DNA from: Prionace glauca
Lineage: Eukaryota; Chordata; Chondrichthyes; Carcharhiniformes; Carcharhinidae
DNA: 64,000 bases
Reading direction: 5' to 3'
Assembly (NCBI GenBank): GCA_037974335.1
Contig: CM075760.1
Location: 16,052,059 to 16,116,058 of the forward strand
Shown: one piece after another, positions 11,631 to 22,236 of the stretch
Numbering within the stretch: position 1 is the stretch's first letter
How the letters are laid out: each line of letters begins with the position of its first letter
The notes under the pieces: model-generated
Seen by the model: only the letters and a program-made list of their open reading frames with translations
Databases searched by the model: none
Told to the model about the DNA's origin: nothing
Program-made: the position numbers and the translations under genes

Positions 11631-11809
11631 CATTCTACACAGGAATTGGTATCCATTTTGAATGCAGTCAGCAGAAGTAGAATTCAGAAATCGCTTCTTC
11701 TTTTCCAAATCCCAAAATCTCATCGAGTTTGTAGTTGCAGAAGGATGCAGAGAATTGTGTTCTTCCAGCCAGTTTTATCATTACTGGCCTTGACCAGTGC
11801 AATAAAAAC

Positions 11810-12180
11810 TGAAACCATGTCTAATTCAATACCCACATCATAATTCAATATATACATGGACACGGTCAATTTCAGAAAAAAGACTACATCTAGTTTGATA
11901 CAAACCGAGAAATACCTAAATTAATATAAACAGAGACAACATCTCGCTTTATATAAAGAACAAAATTACGGACAACATAAACAGGGAAAGCATCTAACTT
12001 AGTACAAACAGATAAAAGATTCAGTCTAATATGAGTCGAGACAGGCAATATAAAATTCGACATGCAATATAAAATGATTTAAGCTCTAGTGAAAAATAAA
12101 GAAATAGATAGCCTCATAATATAAGTTGACACAGGGTAAATTTACTGTAATATAAATAGACAAATTCAATCCCCGTGAAA
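11810..12180. repeat. ancient degenerate minisatellite, about 30-bp period
   Basis: Phrases such as AATATAAACAGAGACAACAT, ACATAAACAGGGAAAGCAT and AATATGAGTCGAGACAGGCA recur at roughly 30-bp spacing. Similar phrases appear at 31.2-31.6 kb and 51.2-51.4 kb. Confidence 0.55.
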
Positions 12181-12189
12181 TTTTCAGAG

Positions 12190-12890
12190 TTGGCGACTGC
12201 ACCATCATAAACTTGCAGGACAGGAGTAACATGGGCTTAGCTGCAGAATGCAATATTCCCTCTGCATTGCCAAATTAAATACTCCCAAGTCAGGAATAGC
12301 ATGAATCAGTACAAAGTGAATCTCCCTCTACACTATTCAAATCAAACATTCCCGGAACAGTATCGTGTATAGAAACAGAGTGAACCTCCTTGTATTAAGT
12401 CTGCTCAAACAAAATGAAGGCAGAAAGAGAATGGACTCTCTTCGATGTAAAACCTCTCCTGTATGTTTCCTTCAGAGATTCGGAGGCAGATGCTAGGTAC
12501 AGATGCTAGGTTTTTGATAAGAGAGGGGATTAAGGGTTATGGGGCGAGGGCGGGAATGTGGAACTGAGCCACGACAGATCAGCCATGATCTTATTGAATG
12601 GCGAGGCAGGCTCGAAGGGCCAGATGGCCTACTCCTGCTCCTATTTCTTATGTTCTTACAGGGGAAAAATCGTCTGCACACTTCAATAAAACACATCCAG
12701 GTCAGGTACAACAGAGATTACATACGGACTAAATCTTGATATTGACAAAGTCATATCAAACATTCAAGAGGCAGCTACAGTGAGTTGAGATGCAGAGTAA
12801 ATATTCCTACACACTGCCCAGTCAAATATTCCAAGGACAGGGATAACACCGGCTAAATCTAGGGGAAGATCCCTTGGTGCTGCCACATCG
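12190..12890. repeat. degenerate satellite with a CR1 insertion
   Basis: Units near 60-65 bp carry AAATACTCCCAAGTCAGG, CAAACATTCCCGGAACAG and CAAATATTCCAAGGACAG, each followed by a CTCCCTCTACACT-like block. The array is split by the CR1 tail at 12500-12657, so the LINE is younger than the array. Confidence 0.6.
12500..12657 (+). mobile_element. CR1-type LINE, short 3' end
   Basis: Only about 155 bp of the young subfamily remains, from TTTTTGATAAGAGAGGGG to a single TTCTTATG tail unit. It interrupts the degenerate satellite. Confidence 0.9.
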
Positions 12891-13789
12891 ATTTTTATCA
12901 TTAGCTACACCCGAGGTTAGATGCAACAGAAAATGTAGCAAGCATTTCAAGATCATACAATGTTCAAGAGACCTTTTAGAGTCCATCTCACTCACGGATT
13001 CAAATGAATTTAATCACATATTTTAGAAGCCTGTAACTCTGGCTGAGAGAATACGTTGGACAGACGTTGACTTCATCTGTGGAGTGACGACGATGAACCA
13101 TCGTGGAGACACAAGACACAGGAGAAAGATAGAGATGTTCTGTGTTTTTGTGTCATTTTATTTCGGGATCAGAGGGATTATTTCCTAATTTCGAACATAG
13201 ATTTCATCATGATATTTTTCCTCACATAACTGATGAATAAATAATGTTGAAAAACAACCATTACTGGAATCCGTTGATTGATTTGCATGGTTGTCTCTAT
13301 TTCTGTGCTGTGTTGGTGGGGAAATATTTGTTGTGTTTTTGTCAGTCAACAATCTAATTTGGAATTTCTATTTTTGTATTTATTTACATAAAAACTCACT
13401 GTTTACAATGAAATGTTCATGACAGCAATACCAGATAAACCGTCACTTATTGATCAAAATAGCGATTTATTTTAAGAATTTTAACAGTTGGTTCAAAATG
13501 AATAGAAACTTTTGAACATTCATAACACCACTTGTATTTAATTAAAAGAAAATGATACATTCCATTTCAGAATTAGTTCTCAAAGTTCTGATGTCACAAT
13601 TAATAAAGCATCTGTGAACAGGCAGATATTCCACTGAATGATAATTTGATTGAGGATTTAGTCCGTTTAAACTAGACAAGTTAAATTAAAAAAAAAACAA
13701 GATCTGATGTCTCAATATTCCTGTCACAAATGGTGATCACATTCACCCGACAGAAGAATAAAAAATCCAATATGGTTATCAGTAAGAGT
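12891..13789. other. unassigned spacer
   Basis: AT-rich sequence with no supported exon or named repeat. Confidence 0.5.
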
Positions 13790-14260
13790 TACAATTAGTT
13801 TTGCTGCTTCACAGGGAACGGGTTCGCTTCCAACCCTGGGTGAATGTGAATGGTTTTCACATTCTACCCATGTCCATGTGTGTTTCCTCCCAGTGCTCCA
13901 GTTTCCTTCCACAGTCCCAGGATGTGCAGGTTAGGTGGATTGGCTGTGATAAATTGGCCCTTAGCGTCCAATGATGTGCAAGGTAGAATCATAGATTCCC
14001 TACATTGCAGAAGGAGACCATTCGGCTCATCAAGTCTGCTCCAGCTATCCAGTAAAGTATCCTTCACAGGTCCAAGGTGGATTGTCTATGCTAAATTTCT
14101 TATTAGTGTTCGACTATGTGTAGGTTCGGGGGATTAGCCTGTGAATATGTGTCACTGTCGGGATAGGGTGAAGGCTGGGCCCAAGTAGGATGCTCTGCTG
14201 GAGGGCCACTGCAGAGCTGTTAGACCGAATGGCCTCCTTTTGAATTGCAGGGATTCTATG
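13790..14260 (+). mobile_element. V-SINE with nested SINE fragment
   Basis: The first part (to about 13984) has a degenerate B box (ACGGGTTCGCTTCC) and the V-SINE core TTTCCTCCCAGTGCTCCAG. A minus-orientation SINE tail (AGAATCATAGATTCCCTACA) interrupts at about 13985-14060. The 3' half then resumes and ends with CGAATGGCCTCC and ATTCTATGG. Confidence 0.65.
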
Positions 14261-14288
14261 GTGTTGTTGCTGTGATCAGGCAGATCAC

Positions 14289-14632
14289 AGGACGGCACGG
14301 TAGCACAGTGGTTAGCACTGCTGCTTCACAGCTCCAGGATCCTGGGTTCGATTCCCGGCTCGGGTCACTGCCTGTGTGGAGTTTGCACATTCTCCTCGTG
14401 TCTGCGTGGGTTTTCTCCGGGTGCTCCGGTTTCCTCCCACAGTCCAAAGATGTGCGGGTTAGGTTCATTGGCTATGCTAAAAATTTCCCCTTAGTGTCCT
14501 GGGATGTGTAGGTTAGAGGGATTAGCAGGTAAAATGTGTAGGGATATGGGGATAGGGTTTGGGTGGGATTGTGTTCGGTGCAGACTCGATGGGCCGAAGG
14601 GCCTGTTTCTGCACTGTAGGGTTCTATGCTTG
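14289..14632 (+). mobile_element. full-length tRNA-derived V-SINE (HE1-like)
   Basis: The tRNA-like head has A box TAGCACAGTGG and B box GGTTCGATTCC. The conserved core reads TGTGTGGAGTTTGCACATTC and GGTGCTCCGGTTTCCTCCCA. The tail GGGCCGAAGGGCCTGTTTC, ending GTTCTATG, resembles CR1 LINE tails, which suggests mobilisation by CR1 machinery. It is not a tRNA gene. Confidence 0.85.
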
Positions 14633-14734
14633 ACCATGTTCACATTAATCTCAACGCTTCCAAAGAATTGCAACGTTCATTGTGGCGGAACCTGCATTTA
14701 CAGAACACTTTACCCGACCTCATATCGTCCTAAA

Positions 14735-14815
14735 GTTTGAGTGGCGCAGGCGTGGAAGGCCAAAGGGCCTGTTTCCTGTGCTGTATTGTTCTTTGCTCTT
14801 TGTTTGTTCTTAAAA
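14735..14815 (+). mobile_element. CR1-type LINE 3' fragment
   Basis: Contains GGAAGGCCAAAGGGCCTG and TGTGCTGTATTGTTCTTTG, a short 3' UTR fragment. Confidence 0.55.
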
Positions 14816-15129
14816 CTCACTGATGTCCTTTTTCTGAATTTAGCCACTGCTGTCATGTTGCAAATACAGCAGGTAATTTGCGTACAGTAAACTACCACAA
14901 ACAGAGAAGTGATAACTTGACAGTAAATGTGCGATTTTGTTTAAAGAATCAGTATTAATGTAGAATTGGAAAGAACAGTTTTGTTCTTTTGGAATATATC
15001 AATGAGATTTTGCATCCTGGCATCGATCATTAATATGAATCTAGTTCTCTCTCTGATGATACACCTTGTCCTGTTGAGTAACATTTGTGTTGTTGTCGTT
15101 TTAGATTTCCAGAATCTGCAGCACTTTAC

Positions 15130-15400
15130 CCTGTTGTTATTGTTCCACTGGATGTGAGCATCACTGACAAAGCCAACATTTAGTTGTCCCTGCTGAGAAG
15201 GAGATTGTGAACCACGTTGTTGAAACCTGCCCTCTGGATGATTTTATTATTTGATTTTCTATAGCAGCTTTGATCCAAATGACTGGCCTACCCGGCAATT
15301 TCAGTCGTGGCTAAGAGTCATTTTCATCACAATGGAACTGGAGTCTATGTAGTACAGACAGGATAAATATAGGAATCTTCCATTTCCAGTTATTTCCAAA
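15130..15400 (-). mobile_element. tRNA-derived SINE, long family, partial
   Basis: Matches the tail-side half of the long SINE: CACTGGATGTGAGCATCACT, then CAATTTCAGTCGTGGCTAAG and AATGGAACTGGAGTCTATGT. It is old and lacks the head. Confidence 0.45.
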
Positions 15401-15607
15401 GAGAAGATGCCGTTTGAAGTATAAAAGCAAATTACAGCACATTGAAATCAAAAGACAAAATACTGGAAACTCTCAGCAGGCCTGACAATATTTCTGAGGA
15501 GAGAAAAGAACTGACGGTTCGAGTCCAGATGACCTTTTGACAAAGCTTCTCTCTCCTTTCAGATGCTTCCAGACTTGCTGAGATTTTCCCGCATTTCTCT
15601 GTACGTT

Positions 15608-15860
15608 GTTTGAAGTGTCTTTGGGCGGAGTAAATTGATTCTGAATCCCTGGGGCGGAGGAATTGTAGGTTCTTCCAAGACTATCATACTGAAGAAGACA
15701 CTGTGAACACTGGCCAGGGACTGGTCAGACCCAGACCAACCTGTTGCTGCCAATATTGAACGCTTTGTCTTTACAGCTCAGTCTCAGAGAGCGTGAGGGA
15801 CGCCAGGGTTGTGCTTCAGGCTGAGTCAACACAACCTCCGATTCAACACTTTCTAAAACA
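15608..15860 (-). pseudogene. IgHV-like V pseudogene, paralogue of the pre-joined gene
   Basis: The minus strand reads VESEVVLTQPEAQPWRPSRS, LRLSCKDKAFNI, a stop in place of the residue after WV, then PVPGQ and PGIQNQFTPPKD. These align directly to the intact gene at 4.6-4.9 kb. The second canonical cysteine, CDR3 and framework 4 are missing, because an interspersed repeat replaces everything past framework 3. It therefore cannot be told whether this copy was also germline-joined. No leader exon was identified. It sits at the equivalent edge of segmental duplication copy B. Confidence 0.8.
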
Positions 15861-16939
15861 TGAAGAAAAAACTATGAAAACAAAACGTCACGCACCCTGG
15901 ACATACTGAATCATCTTTTGCCATCGGGGGCAGATACAAAATCTGCGAACACATACAAGCTGATTCAAAAACAACTTATTTACTGTTGCAATCAGAATAC
16001 TGAATGGACCGACATCGCATTCAATTGATAGTTTTTCTCGGCCCTAGCTATGACTGCAATATAACATTCTTTACTCTCCCCCGTCTTTCCCTATGTACGG
16101 TATGCTCCGTCTGTATAGTGTGCAAGAATGAATAATTTTCACTGTGTACTAATATATATGAGAATAATAAATCAAATGAAATCAAATAAAATATATCAAA
16201 AGTACTGAGAATTATTCCCAGTTAATTGATTGCTGGCACCGGAACATTCAAGAGACAGACTAACACTGAGGCAGTGACAGTGAAATCCATTGTAACGTCT
16301 CTGCTAGTCCAAGAGGTGAAATTGCATTTGAGCATCTGTATTAGAGAGAAAAAAAATAATTTGATTGTAAATTAAGTCCCTTCATTTCTGCACCCCTTCA
16401 CAATGGAATAAACATAAAGAAGATGACATTACCTTATCAGGGTGAATACGTCACTCTGATCCGCAATAATTTTGAGTTTCTAGCACATTGCAGCAAAAAT
16501 ATAATTCATTTGAGGAATTATTATCGATTTATGTAACTAAATGCTGGGATGACTGTATTTCAGGTGTGGATAGCTATCACTGTAATTTGAGACCGGATAT
16601 ACAAACAAGAGAAGCAATGGCCAACTGTTATTTTCACTGATAATTCATCCAATAACTGAACTAACACATTCAGGGCCAGGCTTCGAATCCCAGAACAACA
16701 GATGGGTAGAATTTAAATTTAGTAAAAACATCTGGAAATAAGAATCTACTTATGAACATGATGTCATTGTCGATTGTGTGAAAAAAAACCTAATTGCTTC
16801 ACTAATGTATGTTAGAGAAGGGAATATGTCGTCCTTAACTGGTTTGGCCTATCTGCAGTTCCAGAGCCACGAAAATGTGGTTGGCTCTCCATTGCCCTTG
16901 GCAAACGGTAGGCAATAAATTCTGGTCATCCAGCTGTGT

Positions 16940-17262
16940 CCATGTTCATAGAATCTCTACAGAGTAGAAGGAGGCCATTTGGCCTATCGGACCCGCACCG
17001 ATACCATTTCTACCCAGGCCCTATCCCGAACACACAACTACATTCCCGGCTAATTCCCTTGACATTATGGGTCAATTTATCATCGCCAATCAACCTAAGC
17101 GGCACATTATTTGACAGTGTGAGTAAATAGGCAGACAATTGGAGAATGTGCAGACTCCACATAGGTAGTGATTCCACATAGACCAAAATCTGGAATTCAA
17201 ACTGTGTCCCTGGCGCTTTCAGGCAGAAGTTCTAACAAAGATGTCACCGTACAACTCACAAA
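16940..17262 (-). mobile_element. V-SINE, minus
   Basis: The 3' tail is at the left (CATAGAATCTCTACAGAG and AGGAGGCCATTTGGCC). The core complement and a degenerate tRNA-like head (GTGTCCCTGGCGC) lie at the right. Confidence 0.65.
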
Positions 17263-18538
17263 TACATTTAAAAAAAATCCTCATATGATGCAATGTTACA
17301 CCTTATATTTCCCCAATAGCTATTTAACCCTGTGAAAATTAACGGTGAAAGAAAACTGGTTGACTTCTGATTCCTTGAGTTGACAGAGAAACATGAAATT
17401 AAAATCAACTTTGGACAGAGAATTTAATGAATCAGACCGGACACAGGGATCAGGAAAGTTCTCCGTCAGCATCCAGATCATTGCAGCTCATTTTATCAGC
17501 TACTGGCTGTCTAATATTCACTGGTAGTGTGAAAACAGGACATCAAGACTTTGCGGCATATTGCACAATATCACAAGAATAAATGTTTTATCTTCCACTG
17601 AACCAGGGTATGAACAGGTCATTTCTCCACAGATTGGCAGCTACGAGAGGGATTGATAAATGGTTGAAATCAGATTATGCTGCACAACAGAACATGGATC
17701 TAATCAAATGTAAGAGAGGGGCAGAGCACTGAGAATATTCCAAGAATCCGGGCTGTTCAAGGCAGTTATATGGTTTTCTTCTACTTTTAATCATTTTCAT
17801 TTTGGGGCCATTACACTGATCTCATTGGACTGAGGGATTGGGATCATCAAAATCTCCTCCATGCATATCATGCAGTCGCTCACAACGTGGTTTTAATTGT
17901 TGAAAGGACATTTATTTGGAAGTTATAAAAATGAAATAACACCTGGCCATTTTACTAGTTTCTGATATTGTTTAATCACATAATGAACAGTACGTTCATT
18001 TAAAATATTTGCTGAGAAAGAATACAAATTAAAACGTTCCTTTCTTGTGGGAAATAAATAATTATTATATTACTGACTGAGTTCCATTCTATTCTTACAG
18101 ATTCACGTTAATCTCTCCGACGCAGTATTTGGCGGCAGTCCAACCTGCTGCCAAACACCCGAAAATATTTACAAGAAACATCTGACGGTGTTTGTTCAGT
18201 AAATCAAAGATTTGTTTACTCAGTACTGAGCGCTTGGCTGCAAGCCAACTTCAATCTCTTGCATTGTCAATGGGGCCTATTTATAAACAAGTCTGCCCAG
18301 CAACAGTACTGCAGGCAACTTACTGATCTTTTAATTTGTAAATCTATACCAATGTTTCCCATTTCTTAGGAAAAGAAAGTTTCCAGCTTCTCCGGCACCT
18401 TGGTAGCAACAATGATGATCTCTCCAACACAACCAAACACTGTGATAGTTGGATAGAAATAAATACAGGCAGATTGCGAGAGCTGATTCAGAGAGATGAT
18501 ATATTTTATACTACATAAACATGTATGCTTGTGTTTTA

Positions 18539-18720
18539 TTTCATTTATTCTTCCATTGGATGTGGGAATCTCTGGGAAGGCCAATATTTGTTTCTTGTGC
18601 TTAACTTGTTCACAGCAGAGTGGTATTCCAGGGCATCTCAAAAGTCTTTGCCCAGTTACACATACTGCTGTCCGGCTAGAGTCGCATCCTGCCGATGGTG
18701 GGTCTTCAAATCGAAGCTGG
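18539..18720 (-). mobile_element. long-family SINE, partial
   Basis: TTCCATTGGATGTGGGAATC begins a tail-side fragment equivalent to that at 6.99 kb, so the insertion predates the duplication. A CA-rich run follows at 18900-18925. Confidence 0.45.
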
Positions 18721-19183
18721 AATGAGTGAAAATGATGAGGTTGTTGAGAGTTGATTGTTATATTTGGAACACTGTGAAATTGATTTGTGCACAACTTGAC
18801 ATTTTCCAGACAAAGCACACAGCCAAACACACACCCACACATTCTCTCTTGTTCTCATTCTGTCTCACATATTGTCTTCTTTTCATATACACTGTACGTA
18901 GACACACACACACACACACACACATGAATACACACATTTTCCTTCAACTTAAGACTCCACCTTGCCTTCCTGGGAGGCTTCAGAGATAATGACCCCAACT
19001 ATCTTTCAGGTGGAATGATGAAGGAATAAACGTTCCCCAACGCCATGATTGCCGAGCTGGACTTTAAGAGTGCAATGGTTTCCAACAGAGCCTTGGTCAA
19101 CATTCTTCCTTCTAACCAGGTTTAACAGAAATACATTAATATGAATTGAGGCATTTTGCTCTGAGGCTAGCTTGGCAATATAG

Positions 19184-19500
19184 AAAAAAGTCTGACAACA
19201 TCAGGTTTTAGTCCAACCTATTTATTTGATAATATCCTCACAAGCTTTCGAGGGGACTGCCTCTTCGTCAGGTGAATGGAGAGTTCTGGCCTCAGACAGA
19301 GCATATAAAGCACAGACAGTCTCTAAACTGTCTGTGCTTTATATGCTCTGTCTGAGGCCAGAACTCTCCATTCACCTGACGAAGAGGCAGTCCCCTCGAA
19401 AGCTTGTGAGGATATTATCAAATAAATAGGTTGGACTAAAACCTGGTGTTGTCAGACTTTTTACTATGTTTACGCCAGTCCAACGCCGGCATACCCACAT
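19184..19500. mobile_element. Penelope-like palindromic tail dimer with target duplication
   Basis: Arms 19185-19320 and 19327-19463 are reverse complements with about one mismatch seen by eye and a 6-nt loop. Tail motifs (GTCTGACAACA, CTCTTCGTCAGGTGAATGGA) match the Penelope-like tails elsewhere in the window. Only the right copy carries the final CCAGTCCAACGCCGGCAT part. The element is flanked by an exact 13-bp duplication, CTTGGCAATATAG, at 19171-19183 and 19501-19513. It therefore inserted as one palindromic unit into the older LINE on its right. Confidence 0.8.
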
Positions 19501-20297
19501 CTTGGCAATATAGGAACAGGAATGGGCCATTCAACTCCACAGACTCGCCCCGCCATTCTTTAAGATCTTGGCTGATCAGTAACCAAATTCTATGTGCCTG
19601 CCCATGACCCATATCCCTTGATACCCTTGCTCAATTAAAAAAAACTATCTTAGACTTAAATTTAACAATTGAACCGGCATCCACCGGCGTTTTAAGGAAG
19701 AGAGTTCCAAACTTCGCCACTCTCTGTGTGTAGAAATGCTTTGAATAAACTCTCCTGCATGGCTTGGCCTTTTTTTAACATATGGTCCTTTATTCTCGAG
19801 TCTTCAACTGGTGGAAACATTTTATCCTTGTCAAATCTATCTTTCCCTGTAAATATTTTGTTGATTTCTGTGAGCGCGCCCTTCAAACTTCTGAATTCGA
19901 GCGAAAAAATCTTAATTTGTCTAAAATCTCCTCACAACCTAATCCCTTAAAATCAGGTAAAATTCTTGTAAACCAGTATTGAACTCCTTCCAGAGTGAGC
20001 ACGCTTCCAAAGTTTGTTGCCCATACCTGCTCAGAGTTCTGTAATTGGGGTCTAACAAAGATTTTGCACAATTGCAGCACAACATCTGCATCCTTGTACT
20101 CCTACCCTTTAGATATGAAGACCAGCATTCCTTTGGCCTTCTTGACTGTTTTCTGCATCAGGTCGTGGCATTTTAAGAAGCTCTGCACCGGAATTCCAAA
20201 TCTAATTGGACATCAACTGAATTTAACTTTGTATTTTCTAAAAAAAATCTTAATCAATATAAGTTGGATATTTGTCTATTTTTGTAACTATTTAAGT
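19501..20297 (-). mobile_element. old CR1-like LINE 3' region, minus
   Basis: The tail is at the left (GGAACAGGAATGGGCCATTC). Coding relics include FVRPQLQNSEQVWATNFGSV and ALEGVQ-type sequence at 19883-20080. A further piece (to about 20900) continues beyond the younger CR1 insertion and includes LGPQLFTIFFSD. Confidence 0.65.
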
Positions 20298-20811
20298 CAT
20301 AAGAACATAAGAAATAGGAGCAGGAGTAGGCCATCTGGCCCTTCGAGCCTGCCCCGCCATTCAATAAGATCATGGCTGATCTGTCGTGACTCAGCTCCAC
20401 CTTCCCGCCCTCTCCCCACAACCCTTAATCCCTTCTCTTATCAAAAACCCATCAACCCGTTTCTTAAAAATATTTAGCGAGGCAGCCTCCACCACTTCAA
20501 CGGGCAGAGAATTCCAGAGATTCACCACCCTTTGAGTGAAGAAGTTCCTCCTCAACTCTGTTTTAAACCGCCCCCCCTTTATCTTGAGGCTGTGCCCCCT
20601 AGTCCTACTGTCTTTTTTGAGCGGGAAGAGCCTCTCCACCTCTATCCTATCCATCCCATTCATCATCTTATACGTCTCAATGAGATCTCCCCTCATTCTT
20701 CTAAACTCTAACGAGTACAAGCCTAGTTTATTCAGCCTCTCCTCATAGCTCAATCCCCTCAACTCCGGTATCAGCCGAGTAAACCTCCTCTGCACTCCCT
20801 CCAGGGCCATC
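20298..20811 (-). mobile_element. CR1-type LINE 3' end, minus, young
   Basis: A 5'-truncated young-subfamily copy with the tail at 20298 (CATAAGAACATAAGAAATAG). The open frame covers RRFTRLIPELRGLSYEERLN to the C-terminus. It is nested within the older LINE around it. Confidence 0.9.
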
Positions 20812-20899
20812 CAGTCGCTGAAGAATATTGTAAATAATTGAGGCCCCAAGATAGATTCCGATTGGACCTCACCTACATTATTCAACAGCGTACATATAC

Positions 20900-22104
20900 A
20901 ATTCTTTGCACCTTAAATTTTGGCACCTTCCACAGAAGGGGATGTGGTATTATATTTATGGGTGTGAATTCTTGATACATTAGTATCATTGATCATACCT
21001 GATAATGATATTGTCACAGTTAGTTGTAATTGTAGAGTTTTGCCAGCAGATGGAATTGAAATCTTGATCAGTTACTTTAGATGATTCAGGCACTGCTTCA
21101 ATAAATACCACACTGGACTCTGTGTCCGTTCATTCTGAATTGGCCTCCATATGTACATACGTTGGAATGGGCCGTGTCTCTGATTACAATATAATGTACC
21201 ATATGGCACCTTGGTTCAACTAATTTGCACAGGTACATGTCAATATATACATCACATGACTACCTGATCCGAATTTTTACTGGCAGGATGTAACATTGCA
21301 GTTCTCCCGCACACGGCCCTGAATGGTAGTTTAAAATGAAATACAGCAGAAGTCTCAAATAAAATCCCAATTTTTAAGATGAGGAAGCTCAGCAAGAAGG
21401 AAAAGAAACAAGACTGAAACAATTGCTAATATCTTCAGCCAGAAGTGCCAAGAGGATGTTTCATCTCGGCCTCCTCCTGAGGTCCAGTGCATCACGGATG
21501 CCAGTCTCCGAGTAGTTCAACTCATTTCACATGATAACATCGGAAGATAGGGACAGGATAGGGACAGGAGTTGGTCATTCATCTCCTGGAGCCCGCTCGG
21601 TCATGCAATATGATCATGAATGGCATGTGGCCTAACCCCATGTTAAAAGCATTGGACAATGTAAAGATTATTCGTCCTGACAATACTTCAGCAACAATAA
21701 TAACGATTTTTGCTCTGGGACTAGCTGTGCCCCAGCCAATCTATTCAAGTACAGCTTTGACACAACATTGTGGAATTTTGGTAGACATGCCTGATCGCAA
21801 AAGGCAGGACAAATTCAAATGCACCAACTTCCGCCCAATGAGCGGAACTCGGTCAACATAGTGGAACGTATCAAGGATTCTTGAATAATCAATAATAATA
21901 ATGGTAATAATAATAATAGTAATAATAATAATAATAATAATAATGGTAATAATAATAATTTGGTCAGTGATGCTCTGTTGGGGTCCCACTATGAACACTC
22001 ATTTCCAGAAATCATTTAAACTTACTCCAAATATAGTGGAATTGGCTGATTTAATATGGTGAGGTGAGAGAGCCTGCCCTCGACATCAGTGCAGCACTTG
22101 ACCG
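20900..22104. other. unassigned spacer with AAT microsatellite
   Basis: No exon is supported. An AAT/AATGGT microsatellite occupies about 21890-21960. Short LINE-like traces may exist but cannot be assigned. Confidence 0.5.
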
Positions 22105-22232
22105 ACTGTCACAGCAAGGACCCTGAACAAAGCTTCAATCAATGGGGATCCGGGGGAAAATATTTCACTGGCCGCAGTCATACCGAGCACAGAGTAAGAT
22201 GGTTGTGGCTGTTAAAAGTCAATCATCTCTGT
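22105..22232 (+). mobile_element. L2-like LINE fragment
   Basis: GTAAGATGGTTGTGGCTGTT and AGTCAATCATCTCTGTCA match the sequence just upstream of the palm motif in the L2-like relic at 9.3 kb. Confidence 0.5.
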
Positions 22233-22236
22233 CATA

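Larger units (their letters stand above)
15608..18720. repeat. segmental duplication, copy B
   Basis: Collinear with 4716-7160 (landmarks are given there), offset by about 11 kb. It carries a V-SINE insertion at 16.94-17.26 kb that copy A lacks. That explains its greater length and places the SINE after the duplication. Confidence 0.75.

Noticed and set aside
14289-14360. A and B boxes suggesting a tRNA gene
   Set aside because: Cloverleaf not supported; the boxes belong to the tRNA-derived head of a V-SINE.
20298-20811. Conserved minus-strand protein resembling a host gene
   Set aside because: It is the C-terminus of the CR1 reverse transcriptase, repeated many times in the window.
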